In this document: positions 26,570 through 35,143 of the stretch, in pieces
Layout of the letters: each line of letters starts with the position of its first letter
Numbering within the stretch: the first letter of the stretch is position 1
Origin: Ferruginibacter albus
GTDB taxonomy: Bacteria > Bacteroidota > Bacteroidia > Chitinophagales > Chitinophagaceae
Length of the DNA: 64,000 bases
Assembly (NCBI RefSeq): GCF_020042285.1
Contig: NZ_CP083388.1
Coordinates: 620,001 to 684,000, forward strand
Direction: 5' to 3'
Program-made: the position numbers and the translations under genes
The notes under the pieces: generated by a model
Told to the model about the DNA's origin: nothing
Database searches by the model: none
Seen by the model: the letters and a program-made list of their open reading frames with translations, nothing else

Positions 26570-26775
26570 GTATAAAAAGAAGCAATATAGTGCAGTATAT
26601 CACCTCTGCAAAGATTATTCTTACTGTTTTATTTTAAAAGTAAAGATGAAATTGAACAACATGTAGAATTTTATTTTAAGACGACGCAGCACATGAAAAT
26701 AAAAAACAGTCTGTGCAATGTGTAAAAAACATAAGAAATATCAATAAGAGGGAGCCTAAATACACAATAAAAAAA

Positions 26776-26806
26776 TTTGCGTTTTGAATCTCAATTGATA
26801 TTTTTG
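26776..26806 (+). promoter_or_regulatory. Consensus promoter of the OmpA-like gene (TTTG, 19 nt, TATTTTTG)
   Basis: TTTG at 26776-26779 and exact TATTTTTG at 26799-26806 with 19 nt between, a complete match to the Bacteroidota consensus. The leader is about 45 nt. Together with the strong terminator this predicts a highly expressed single gene. Confidence 0.75.
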
Positions 26807-26856
26807 CAAGAGATCAGTTTTAATTTTTCAGAATTTTAATAATCAATCAATTAGTT

Positions 26857-28575
26857 ATGTCAAGCAAAAAGTACAAATTAATGTTGTTGACTTTATGTAC
26901 ATTTTTGGCGATAGGGACTTTCGCTCAAAAAAATACATCTGTCTACGACGTTTACGATTCGGCCGTAATAACCAAAAAAGGCCAGCCACAACAAAATGAA
27001 TTTTGGAACAATCATTATGATTTTCCTGCTAAACCTCGTAATCAATGGGAAATAGGTGCTTCTTTAAGCACTATCACAGAAAGTAGTGATATTCCTTCTG
27101 TATTTCCTACACTTCCTTCATTTGAAGTACACGTAAGAAAAGCATTGGGATATGTATTTTCTTTAAGATTACAATATACACGTGGTATTGCTAAAGGATT
27201 GAACTGGAATCCTTCTGACAACTATAGATACAACTCTGCATGGGTAGCAGATCCTAACAGTCCTTTTGGACCTAATAAAACATTGTATGTAGGCGGTCCT
27301 AACGCAGGCGGCGGTATCGATTCTTATAATCCAGCCGGCTCATCTAATCCTGTTAATCATGTTTTTTATAATTACAAAACGCTTATTAATGATTTATCAT
27401 TAGAAGGTCTTATTACATTGAATAACATTCGTTTCCACAAACAAAAAACGGGCTTTAATATTTATGCAGGCGGTGGTATCGGTTTAACATGGTACCATGC
27501 TACTGTAAATGCAGGTAGAGATGATGGAACTAACTATAACACTTTATTTAGTGCAATTTTGAATGGTGTTGGTTCAACTCCAGCTATTCCTATCACTTAC
27601 GATAACAGAAGCAAAATAATTGATGCACTTAAAAATGGTTATGGTGGTATTCCTGGTATGGATAATACATACGAAAGCCGTGCAGAAAGCGAAGCCAGCC
27701 GCCGTCCTACTCAGGGTGATGGATATTATACATTAAAACCTTCAGGTACAGTACTTGTTGGGATTGCTTATAAATTAAGTAACAGAATCAATCTTCAATT
27801 AGAAGATCGTCAAACTTTCGTAAAAACAGATTTATTGGATGGACAACGTTGGGCAGAACAAGTTGCGGGAAGCCCTGTATTGACTCCTGATTATGATTCT
27901 TATAACGTTCTTTCTCTTGGTATCAACTTCAACTTAGGTGGTAAAGCGGTTGAACCATTATATTGGTTAAATCCATTGGATTATGCTTACAGCGAGTTGA
28001 ACAATCCTAAACACATGAACTTCCCTAAACCTAAGTTCGATGATGCGGATGGTGATGGCGTAGTTGACCAATTGGATAAAGAACCAAATACACCTGCCGG
28101 TGCTCCAGTTGATACACATGGTGTATCAAGAGATACTGATGGTGATGGTGTTCCTGATTACAAAGACAAACAATTAATTACTCCTACAGAATGTCAACCT
28201 GTTGATGCGGATGGTGTTGGTAAATGCCCTCCTCCTCCTTGTTGCGATTCATTAAAAGGTGGATTTAATCCTAAAAATGCTTGTCCAACTGATTATCCAA
28301 GTGTTTCTTTCAAAGGAAATGGTATTGGATTAAGCGGTGATGCTAAAGCATTATTAGCAACAGTGGCTGCTAAAATGAAAGAAAGCCCTGATTGCAGTGT
28401 TAAGATCGTAGGATATCCTGGTGCTTCTAAAGCTCGTCAGTCATTAGCAGATAAGAGATTAGCTGCAATCACTAAATACTTAGTAGAAACATTAGGTATC
28501 AGTGCTGACAGAATTACTACTGACAAAGTGATTGGCGGTGGTGATGAAGGCACATTTGATATCAAATCAAACTAG
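26857..28575 (+). CDS. OmpA family outer membrane protein
   Basis: 572 residues with a signal peptide (about 1-24, ending GTFAQ). The N-terminal half is a predicted beta-barrel with alternating aromatic strands and a conserved NLQLEDRQTFVKTDLLDG-like segment. A calcium-binding thrombospondin type 3-like linker follows at about 389-445 (DADGDGVVDQLDKEP, DTDGDGVPDYKD). The C-terminal OmpA-like domain (about 475-560) carries the usual NKRL-like helix as ADKRLAAITKYLVETLGI, though the ARGxxxP-type region is altered. It anchors the outer membrane to peptidoglycan. Expression is probably strong and constitutive. Confidence 0.88.
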   Translation: MSSKKYKLMLLTLCTFLAIGTFAQKNTSVYDVYDSAVITKKGQPQQNEFWNNHYDFPAKPRNQWEIGASLSTITESSDIPSVFPTLPSFEVHVRKALGYVFSLRLQYTRGIAKGLNWNPSDNYRYNSAWVADPNSPFGPNKTLYVGGPNAGGGIDSYNPAGSSNPVNHVFYNYKTLINDLSLEGLITLNNIRFHKQKTGFNIYAGGGIGLTWYHATVNAGRDDGTNYNTLFSAILNGVGSTPAIPITYDNRSKIIDALKNGYGGIPGMDNTYESRAESEASRRPTQGDGYYTLKPSGTVLVGIAYKLSNRINLQLEDRQTFVKTDLLDGQRWAEQVAGSPVLTPDYDSYNVLSLGINFNLGGKAVEPLYWLNPLDYAYSELNNPKHMNFPKPKFDDADGDGVVDQLDKEPNTPAGAPVDTHGVSRDTDGDGVPDYKDKQLITPTECQPVDADGVGKCPPPPCCDSLKGGFNPKNACPTDYPSVSFKGNGIGLSGDAKALLATVAAKMKESPDCSVKIVGYPGASKARQSLADKRLAAITKYLVETLGISADRITTDKVIGGGDEGTFDIKSN

Positions 28576-28599
28576 TACTTTTTGCTTATTGATATATTA

Positions 28600-28628
28600 C
28601 CCTCCCGGTTTCGGGAGGGTTTTTTATT
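28600..28628 (+). terminator. Strong intrinsic terminator of the OmpA-like gene
   Basis: Perfect 8-bp G/C-rich stem CCCTCCCG / CGGGAGGG with loop GTTT, followed by a T6 tract and ATTT. Confidence 0.92.
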
Positions 28629-28704
28629 TCAGCTGTTTATCAAAACATTAACCGCTTATTTTTTGCCGATAAATAAATAGCAGTGATTTTTGGGGTAAAT
28701 CCTT

Positions 28705-28712
28705 TAAATTTG
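28705..28712 (+). promoter_or_regulatory. bamD: -7 box (TAAATTTG) of bamD
   Basis: Exact TAnnTTTG ending 9 nt before the bamD ATG at 28722, so the mRNA has a very short leader. No -33 TTG at 19 nt. Confidence 0.55.
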
Positions 28713-28721
28713 CACTCCTTT

Positions 28722-29549
28722 ATGCGTTTCTTAAAGATAGTCACAGTTGTTTTTTGCGTAGCAGCAGTATCATCCTGCAATAAATTTGGCAAGGTGTTGA
28801 AAAGTAAAGATTCGGCTTACAAGCTGGAGCAAGCGGATAAATATTATGCAGCAAAAAAATATCTTCAGGCGCAACAACTATACGAAGATCTATATACGAT
28901 ATTTAAAGGTACAGAGCGATTTGAAGAATTATATTACAAAGACGCCTATTGTTATTACGAGCTAGGAATGTATAAAGATGCTGAGAATTTCTTTAAAGGA
29001 TTTTTGGAAACATTTCCTAACAGCAATAAAGCGGAAGAGGCAGATTATATGAGGGCTTATTGCTTTTACAAGCAGTCGCCTAAAGTGGAATTGGATCAAA
29101 CTGCCACTACCAAAACGATTGGTATGATGCAGACATTCATTAATACGCATCCTGGTTCTGCTAAAATAAAAGAAGCAACTGAAATTATAGATAAATGTAG
29201 AGAGAAGTTGGAATTGAAAGAGTTTCAGGCAGCTGAATTGTACTATAAAATAGGGCAGTATAGAGCAGCCGCCCTGGCTTATGAAACGGTTTTGAATGAT
29301 TATCCTGAATCAGCTAAAGGTGATGAATATGAATTGAAAATAGTAAAATCCTATTATCAATTTGCCCGTTTAAGTATATTTGAAAAGCAGCAGGAACGTT
29401 ATGAAAAAACGATCGCTTCATATAATGATTTTGCAGACCGGTTCCCCGAGAGCAAATTGTTAAAGGATGCGGAAGAATATAAAACTTTAAGTCAAAATAA
29501 TATTAAAGAAATACAAAATGAGCAAGCTAAGACGTCAACTCAGCGCTAA
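28722..29549 (+). CDS. bamD: Outer membrane protein assembly factor BamD
   Basis: 275 residues from the ATG at 28722, which opens a lipoprotein signal (MRFLKIVTVVFCVAAVSSC, lipid Cys19); the in-frame ATG at 28683 would place extra residues before it and overlaps the -7 box. The rest is a chain of TPR-like helix pairs such as YKLEQADKYYAAKKYLQAQQLYEDL and YYKIGQYRAAALAYETVLNDYPES. It is the lipoprotein partner of BamA for inserting beta-barrels. rpoZ overlaps its end by 32 nt, and coaBC follows, a conserved order in Bacteroidota. Confidence 0.93.
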   Translation: MRFLKIVTVVFCVAAVSSCNKFGKVLKSKDSAYKLEQADKYYAAKKYLQAQQLYEDLYTIFKGTERFEELYYKDAYCYYELGMYKDAENFFKGFLETFPNSNKAEEADYMRAYCFYKQSPKVELDQTATTKTIGMMQTFINTHPGSAKIKEATEIIDKCREKLELKEFQAAELYYKIGQYRAAALAYETVLNDYPESAKGDEYELKIVKSYYQFARLSIFEKQQERYEKTIASYNDFADRFPESKLLKDAEEYKTLSQNNIKEIQNEQAKTSTQR

Positions 29550-29859
29550 TACTACAAACGTAGTGGAGCCAAAAAATCTGTTCGATATTAAACAAAGAAC
29601 AGGTAATCTGTACGAATCAATTGCTATTATTGCTAAGCGTGCAAACCAAATCAATATTTCTATTAAAGAAGAATTGCATAATAAGCTGGAAGAATTTGCC
29701 AGCCATACAGATAGTCTGGAAGAAATACACGAAAATAAAGAGCAGATAGAAATTTCAAAAGCTTATGAAAGAATGCCCAACCCGGCATTGTTGGCAACAC
29801 AGGAATTTATTGAAGAAAAGATATACTTCCGTAAAAACGAAGAAGACCTTTTTAGTTAA
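29518..29859 (+). CDS. rpoZ: DNA-directed RNA polymerase subunit omega (Bacteroidota type)
   Basis: 113 residues. The motif RTGNLYESIAIIAKRANQIN is the lineage form of the omega core that wraps the C-terminal part of beta-prime. The C-terminus is more charged than in E. coli omega. The first codons overlap the end of bamD in a different frame; the ATG could lie slightly further in, but the next Met is at the end of the conserved core, so 29518 is the most likely start. Its position between bamD and coaBC supports the call. Confidence 0.88.
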   Translation: MSKLRRQLSANTTNVVEPKNLFDIKQRTGNLYESIAIIAKRANQINISIKEELHNKLEEFASHTDSLEEIHENKEQIEISKAYERMPNPALLATQEFIEEKIYFRKNEEDLFS

Positions 29860-29907
29860 TACTTTTCTTTTAAGAGCTTTTTTAGATAAGAAGTTATAAT
29901 TTTAATG

Positions 29908-29937
29908 CCGTATCGCCATTGGCGATACGGTTTTTTT
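29908..29937 (+). terminator. Perfect intrinsic terminator ending exactly at the coaBC start codon
   Basis: CCGTATCGCC (29908-29917) and GGCGATACGG (29921-29930) form a perfect 10-bp stem with loop ATT. It is followed by T7 (29931-29937), and the coaBC ATG is 29938-29940. It would end the bamD-rpoZ transcript just before coaBC. Confidence 0.85.
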
Positions 29938-31128
29938 ATGTTGCAAAATAAAAAAATATTGATCGGGGTTACAGGCAGTATTGCTGCTTACAAAATCCCC
30001 ATTTTAGTTAGACTATTAATTAAGGCAGGTGCAGAAGTAAAGGTGGTATTAACTCCTGCCGCAAAAGAATTTGTTTCTCCATTAGTACTTTCTACACTTT
30101 CCAAAAATGAAGCCTTGGTTGACCTGTCAACGAATAACTCTTGGGCCAATCATGTACAATTAGGTAGATGGGCTGATGTATTATTGATAGCTCCTTTAAG
30201 TTGTAACACGCTGGCAAAATTTGCAAATGGAAGTTGTGATAATTTATTAACGGCAGTTTATCTTTCGGCAACCTGTCCTGTAGTAGTAGCTCCGGCAATG
30301 GATGAAGACATGTGGCATCATCCTTCCACAAAAAATAATCTTTCAAAAATAGCATCGTATAGTAATCATATAATACCCGTTGAAAAAGGAGAACTGGCCA
30401 GTGGTTTGATTGGTGATGGAAGAATGGCAGAGCCTGAAACGATCGTAAAATGGCTGGAAGATTTTTTTTTATCCGGTAATCAATTAAAAGGTAAAAAAGT
30501 ACTGATAACAGCCGGACCCACCTATGAGGCAATCGATCCGGTCCGTTTTATAGGCAACCATTCATCTGGCAAAATGGGAATAGCAATTGCTAAGGAATTA
30601 AAAAAATGTGGCGCAGAAGTCACCCTTATAATTGGACCGACACAAGTTGAACTGCCTGTTGTAAATCAGGTAATAAAAGTCAGATCTGCAGAGGAAATGT
30701 ACAATGCCTGCGACAAAATCTTTTCTCAAACTGATATTGCCATATTGAATGCTGCCGTTGCTGATTATACGCCGGTTATTGTTGCAGAAGAAAAAATAAA
30801 AAAGCAAGATGGAGTTCTTGAAATTGAACTCAAAAAGACAAAAGATATTTTGAAGCATTTAGGAGAAATAAAAACACTCAAACAATTTTTGGTAGGCTTT
30901 GCATTGGAAACTACCAATGAAAAAGAATACGCATTAAAAAAATTGCGGGATAAAAATGCCGATATGATCGTTTTAAATTCTTTAAATGATAACGGCGCCG
31001 GCTTTGGTTACGACACTAATAAAATAACTATTTTTGATAAGCAGCAAAACGAATACAGTTTTGAAACCAAAACAAAAACAGAAGTAGCTGCTGATATCGT
31101 AAATACTATAGTAAAATTGTATGTATAA
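29938..31128 (+). CDS. coaBC: Bifunctional phosphopantothenoylcysteine decarboxylase / phosphopantothenate-cysteine ligase
   Basis: 396 residues from the ATG at 29938; an in-frame ATG at 29905 lies in the terminator stem and adds a non-conserved stretch. The N-terminal CoaC flavin domain has ILIGVTGSIAAYK and a catalytic block APAMDEDMW, where Asp replaces the Asn of the classic PxMNxxMW motif. The C-terminal CoaB domain begins at about 190 with KVLITAGPTYEAIDPVRF and NHSSGKMG, and has IVLN-type lid residues (MIVLNSL). Both are needed to convert phosphopantothenate and cysteine to 4'-phosphopantetheine for CoA. It overlaps the next gene by 8 nt. Confidence 0.93.
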   Translation: MLQNKKILIGVTGSIAAYKIPILVRLLIKAGAEVKVVLTPAAKEFVSPLVLSTLSKNEALVDLSTNNSWANHVQLGRWADVLLIAPLSCNTLAKFANGSCDNLLTAVYLSATCPVVVAPAMDEDMWHHPSTKNNLSKIASYSNHIIPVEKGELASGLIGDGRMAEPETIVKWLEDFFLSGNQLKGKKVLITAGPTYEAIDPVRFIGNHSSGKMGIAIAKELKKCGAEVTLIIGPTQVELPVVNQVIKVRSAEEMYNACDKIFSQTDIAILNAAVADYTPVIVAEEKIKKQDGVLEIELKKTKDILKHLGEIKTLKQFLVGFALETTNEKEYALKKLRDKNADMIVLNSLNDNGAGFGYDTNKITIFDKQQNEYSFETKTKTEVAADIVNTIVKLYV

Positions 31129-32038
31129 AATTATCATTGTCATTGTTTGCATATTGACATTTAATTTTTCCAACGCACAGGAATTAAATGCAAGAGTTAC
31201 TGTTAATACCAGCAGTGTTGGTACTACTGTAAATCAAAATGTTTTTCAAACATTACAATCTGCTTTAACAACATTTATTAATAATCGTAAATGGACAAGC
31301 GATAATTTTTTGCCTAATGAAAAAATTGATTGCAGCTTTTCATTTACATTGCAACCCACCGATGACCAGGACGTATATAATGTTACATTAACTGTTCAAG
31401 CTGGCAGACCTGTTTATAATACCAGTTATTTATCCCCTATAATAAATTTTCAGGATAAAGATGTGCAGGTGAAGTATGTACAATATCAGCAACTGCAGTT
31501 TAGCGATAACAATGTAGCCGGTACTAATCCGCTTCAATCAAATCTCACGGCAGTAATAGCCTACTATGCTTACATGATCTTAGGCTTTGACTATGATTCT
31601 TTTTCTCCACGTGGCGGTGATGTCTATTTTCAAAAGGCCCAAAACGTTGTAAACAATGCACCGGAAGACAGAGGTATTACAGGCTGGAAAGCATTTGACG
31701 GTGTGCGTAACCGCTATTGGCTGGTAGAAAATATGCTGAATCAACGTTATACAATAATGCATGATGTATATTATAACTATTACCGCAAAGGAATGGATAA
31801 GCTATACGATGATGATAAAACTGCCCGTACAGAAATAATGAATGTATTGAATCAATTGAATAGCTTTAAAACAGAGAACCCGAATGTAATGATAAGCCAG
31901 TTTTTCTTCCAGGGAAAAACTACAGAACTGATCAATATATTTTCAAAAGCGGCTATGGATGATAAAGCCCGTGCTTCTGATTTGCTGCAAAAACTGGACA
32001 TCACCAATGCCAACCGGTATAAAGAAGAAATAAAATGA
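31121..32038 (+). CDS. DUF4835 family exported protein
   Basis: 305 residues with a signal peptide (about 1-19, ending NFSNAQ). It begins ELNARVTVNTSSVGTTVNQNVFQTL, the typical start of the Bacteroidota DUF4835 family, and contains RNRYWLVENMLNQRYTIMHD near residue 190. It lies in the usual place directly after coaBC, with an 8-nt overlap. Some members have been linked to gliding or envelope functions, but the role is not established. It is followed by a tightly coupled gene. Confidence 0.85.
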   Translation: MYKIIIVIVCILTFNFSNAQELNARVTVNTSSVGTTVNQNVFQTLQSALTTFINNRKWTSDNFLPNEKIDCSFSFTLQPTDDQDVYNVTLTVQAGRPVYNTSYLSPIINFQDKDVQVKYVQYQQLQFSDNNVAGTNPLQSNLTAVIAYYAYMILGFDYDSFSPRGGDVYFQKAQNVVNNAPEDRGITGWKAFDGVRNRYWLVENMLNQRYTIMHDVYYNYYRKGMDKLYDDDKTARTEIMNVLNQLNSFKTENPNVMISQFFFQGKTTELINIFSKAAMDDKARASDLLQKLDITNANRYKEEIK

Positions 32039-32436
32039 GTCGCTTTTTATTATTAGCATGTTGTATTGTTTGTTTTGCCAGTTGCCGTAATAATAATGAT
32101 ATGCCCTCCGATGTGTTGAACAAGCAAAAAATGCAGGCTGTTTTATGGGATATGTTGCGTATCGAAGCGTATACCGAAAATTTCTTAAAAACGGATACTC
32201 TTAAAAACCTTCAAAATGAAAATTTACAATTGCAACAAAAAGTATTTGCTATTCATCATATAACAAAAGAAGCTTTTTATAAAAGCTACGATTATTACAA
32301 ACAACATCCTGCCTTATTAAGCGAAGTATTGGATAGCATTACAACAAAAGAAGCTGTTAATAGAGAACATAAAATAAATAAACCACTTTATAAACCTGAA
32401 ATAAAAAAATCACCTCTTTTATCTAAGCCAAAATGA
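32035..32436 (+). CDS. DUF4296-like lipoprotein
   Basis: 133 residues with a lipoprotein signal ([14 protein letters not shown], lipid Cys at about residue 17). The mature part, [28 protein letters not shown], matches the DUF4296 pattern (periplasmic, helical, with a central [13 protein letters not shown]). The start overlaps the preceding stop by 4 nt (ATGA), and its stop overlaps the next ATG in the same way, so the genes are translated together. Function unknown. The family call is from memory of the pattern. Confidence 0.75.
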   Translation: MSRFLLLACCIVCFASCRNNNDMPSDVLNKQKMQAVLWDMLRIEAYTENFLKTDTLKNLQNENLQLQQKVFAIHHITKEAFYKSYDYYKQHPALLSEVLDSITTKEAVNREHKINKPLYKPEIKKSPLLSKPK

Positions 32437-33128
32437 ACAAAGTAGTTGCTGATGCTGCAGAAGCAATAAAAGATATTTCAGATGGAGCAGTATTGCTGCT
32501 TGGCGGCTTTGGTTTGTGTGGTATTCCCGAAAATTGTATTGCAGCATTGGTAGAAAAGAAAATTAAAGCACTTACCTGCATATCAAATAATGCAGGTGTT
32601 GATGATTTTGGTATTGGGCTCATGTTACAAAACAAACAGGTAAAAAAAATGATCTCTTCTTATGTTGGTGAAAATGCCGAGTTTGAAAAACAATTATTAA
32701 GCGGTGAATTAGAAGTAGAATTAATTCCGCAAGGAACATTGGCAACCCGATGTATGGCAGCAGGCTATGGTATGCCTGCAATCTATACTCCCGCGGGTAT
32801 TGGTACAGAAGTCGCCGAAGGAAAGGAAATCAGGATATTTAACGGTAAAGAATATTTATTGGAAATGGCGTTTGATGCAGACTTTGCTTTAATAAAAGCC
32901 TGGAAAGGAGATACACATGGAAACCTGGTCTATAGAGAAACAGCCCGCAATTTTAATCCCTTAATGGCAATGGCAGGAAAGGTCACCATTGCAGAGGTGG
33001 AAGAATTAGTGCCGGCAGGAGAATTAGATCCCGACCATATTCATACGCCTGGCATCTATGTAAAAAGAATTTTTCAGGGAAAAGATTATGAAAAAAGAAT
33101 AGAACAAAAAACAATCAGAAAAGTATAA
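32433..33128 (+). CDS. scoA: 3-oxoacid/acetate CoA-transferase, subunit A
   Basis: 231 residues, the usual alpha subunit length. The glycine-rich N-terminus reads [19 protein letters not shown], and later [22 protein letters not shown] and [18 protein letters not shown] are conserved CoA-transferase segments. With the next gene it forms the enzyme that moves CoA between succinyl-CoA and acetoacetate or a related acid. The ATG overlaps the preceding stop by 4 nt, so it belongs to the bamD/coaBC-type run. Symbol scoA is used by analogy; atoD-type specificity is not excluded. Confidence 0.85.
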   Translation: MNKVVADAAEAIKDISDGAVLLLGGFGLCGIPENCIAALVEKKIKALTCISNNAGVDDFGIGLMLQNKQVKKMISSYVGENAEFEKQLLSGELEVELIPQGTLATRCMAAGYGMPAIYTPAGIGTEVAEGKEIRIFNGKEYLLEMAFDADFALIKAWKGDTHGNLVYRETARNFNPLMAMAGKVTIAEVEELVPAGELDPDHIHTPGIYVKRIFQGKDYEKRIEQKTIRKV

Positions 33129-33181
33129 TTCTGGATTTAGGCATTAGCGTATTAGACATCAGTAAATTGGCATATTAATAA

Positions 33182-33835
33182 ATGTTAGATAAAAACCAAA
33201 TAGCACAACGTATTGCACAGGAACTGAAAGACGGTTACTATGTAAACTTAGGCATTGGTATTCCAACATTGATCGCTAATTACATTCCTAAAGAAGTAAA
33301 TGTTATTTTGCAAAGTGAAAATGGATTGTTAGGTATTGGACCTTTCCCTGTTGAAGGAGAAGAAGATCCTGACCTGATTAATGCAGGTAAACAAACGATA
33401 ACAACTATTCGGGGCTCTTCTTTTTTTGATAGTGCGATGAGCTTTGGAATGATACGTGCCGGAAGAGTTGACCTGACTGTACTGGGAGCCATGGAAGTAA
33501 GCGATAAAGGGGATATAGCGAATTGGAAGATTCCGGGTAAAATGGTGAAAGGAATGGGAGGCGCTATGGACCTGGTAGCAAGCGCAAAAAATATCATTGT
33601 AGCTATGATGCACACCAACCCTAAAGGAGAAAGCAAATTGCTACCCGCATGTACACTACCGTTGACGGGTATACGATGTGTAAAAAAAATAGTTACCGAC
33701 CTGGCTGTATTGGATGTAACTGAAAGTGGCTTTAAGCTATTGGAGCGTGCGCCCGGAATATCTGTTGAAGAAATAAGAGCAAAAACTGCCGGTAAACTTA
33801 TAATTGAAGGCGATATTCCAGAAATTAAATTCTAA
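33182..33835 (+). CDS. scoB: 3-oxoacid/acetate CoA-transferase, subunit B
   Basis: 217 residues. The catalytic block is VILQSENGLLGIGPFP with the CoA-linked Glu46, and the start GYYVNLGIGIPTLIANYIP is the standard beta-subunit opening. GGAMDLVASAKNIIVAMMHTN is also conserved. It forms a heteromer with the preceding gene, 53 nt upstream on the same strand. The substrate pair cannot be set from sequence; ketone body use is one likely role. Beyond it comes a convergent mrp gene, so it ends the unit. Confidence 0.87.
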   Translation: MLDKNQIAQRIAQELKDGYYVNLGIGIPTLIANYIPKEVNVILQSENGLLGIGPFPVEGEEDPDLINAGKQTITTIRGSSFFDSAMSFGMIRAGRVDLTVLGAMEVSDKGDIANWKIPGKMVKGMGGAMDLVASAKNIIVAMMHTNPKGESKLLPACTLPLTGIRCVKKIVTDLAVLDVTESGFKLLERAPGISVEEIRAKTAGKLIIEGDIPEIKF

Positions 33836-33885
33836 CTCCACAGTCATATTCATAATTCAAAGCAAACTCTACACTAAAGACCAAA

Positions 33886-34983
33886 TTAAACTACTTCTTG
33901 TATTTCTGTCGGCGCTAATTGGGCATTCCGCATAGCTATACCTCTCACCGCATTACCTGCAAAATTTGAAAAGGCTTTTTTAGAAATAGCATCATCACTT
34001 ACCATTACGGGCACTCCAATATCACCGCCTTCACGAATGCTTTGTACGATCGGTATTTGCCCTAAGAAAGGAATATCAAATTCTTCTGCTAAGTTTTTAC
34101 CTCCATCTTTACCAAAGATGTAATATTTGCTTTCAGGTAATTCAACCGGAGTAAAATAACTCATGTTCTCAACCAATCCAATAACAGGGACTTTTAGCTG
34201 AGCCTGACCAAACATGGCGATACCTTTTTTAGCATCAGCCAATGCAATGGTTTGAGGTGTTGTAACTACTATTACACCAGTAACAGGAACTGTTTGCATG
34301 ATCGTTAAATGAATATCGCCGGTACCGGGAGGCATATCAATAATTAAATAATCCAGATCACCCCATTCCACATCACTTACAAATTGTTTAATGGCACTGC
34401 TTACCATTGGGCCACGCCAAACCACCGCCTGCTTTTCATCTATCAGTAAGCCGATGCTCATTATTTTAATACCAAACTTTTCAATGGGTACTATCAAACC
34501 TTTTCCATTTACATCTTTCATCAGGGGTCGTTCGCCACGAATGCCAAACATAATATGCTGACTTGGGCCATAGATATCCGCATCCATTAAACCAACCTTT
34601 GCACCACCTTGTGCCAATGCCAAAGCGAAATTGGCAGATACGCTGCTTTTACCAACACCACCTTTGCCGCTTACTACAGCAATGATATTTTTCACACCGC
34701 TCAAAATCGATTTTGTATCTTTTCTGTTACTGCTGGTATTGCTGGTAAAATTCACTGTTACCACAGCATTTTTATTTACCAATAATTTTACTGCATTAAT
34801 ACAAGCGCCCTGTATCATATCTTTCATCGGGCAGGCTGGTGTAGTAAGCACTACCGTGAACGATACATTATCGCCATTAATTACAATATCTTTTACCATG
34901 TTAAGGGTAACAAGGTCTTTGCCGAGGTCCGGTTCCTGCACATTTCCAAGCGCTTTCAGAATATCTTCGTTTGTCATTTTCAA
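33886..34983 (-). CDS. mrp: Mrp/ApbC-type P-loop ATPase, iron-sulfur cluster carrier
   Basis: 365 residues. A DUF59/MIP18-like domain comes first (about 5-85, with LTTPACPMKD and Cys61), then the deviant Walker A of the Mrp/NBP35 family, AVVSGKGGVGKSSVSANFA (about 102-120), with IIDMPPGTGDIHLT as Walker B region. The carrier normally holds a bridging 4Fe-4S cluster between C-terminal CxxC motifs of two subunits; here the segment after ENMSYF reads TPVELPESKYYIFGKDGG and has no CxxC. It may bind clusters through other ligands. The alternative ATG at 34977 would shorten it by two residues. R1 copy E lies upstream. Confidence 0.88.
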   Translation of the reverse strand: MKMTNEDILKALGNVQEPDLGKDLVTLNMVKDIVINGDNVSFTVVLTTPACPMKDMIQGACINAVKLLVNKNAVVTVNFTSNTSSNRKDTKSILSGVKNIIAVVSGKGGVGKSSVSANFALALAQGGAKVGLMDADIYGPSQHIMFGIRGERPLMKDVNGKGLIVPIEKFGIKIMSIGLLIDEKQAVVWRGPMVSSAIKQFVSDVEWGDLDYLIIDMPPGTGDIHLTIMQTVPVTGVIVVTTPQTIALADAKKGIAMFGQAQLKVPVIGLVENMSYFTPVELPESKYYIFGKDGGKNLAEEFDIPFLGQIPIVQSIREGGDIGVPVMVSDDAISKKAFSNFAGNAVRGIAMRNAQLAPTEIQEVV

Positions 34984-35070
34984 TTATTTGTTAAAAAGCC
35001 GTTAGCAGTTGCAAAATTAACCATTGAACATCTTATTTTGTTTATTAATTAAAGAATGTTGGATATTTTT

Positions 35071-35126
35071 GTGACCGGCTTTAGAGCTACTATTAAACAT
35101 CGTTGTGTCACTCTCTTATACGGCAT
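35071..35126 (-). repeat. Dispersed intergenic element R1, copy E (best conserved)
   Basis: On the minus strand: ATGCCGTATAAG, GAGTGACACAACGATG, TTTAATAGTAGCTCT and a closing GGTCAC that could pair with the GTGAC of the core. It lies in the divergent gap between mrp and the next plus-strand gene. Confidence 0.75.
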
Positions 35127-35143
35127 ACCTATACTGAACTATA

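Noticed and set aside
30092..30532. Minus-strand open frame of 146 codons inside coaBC
   Set aside because: Antisense to a conserved enzyme; composition follows the real gene.
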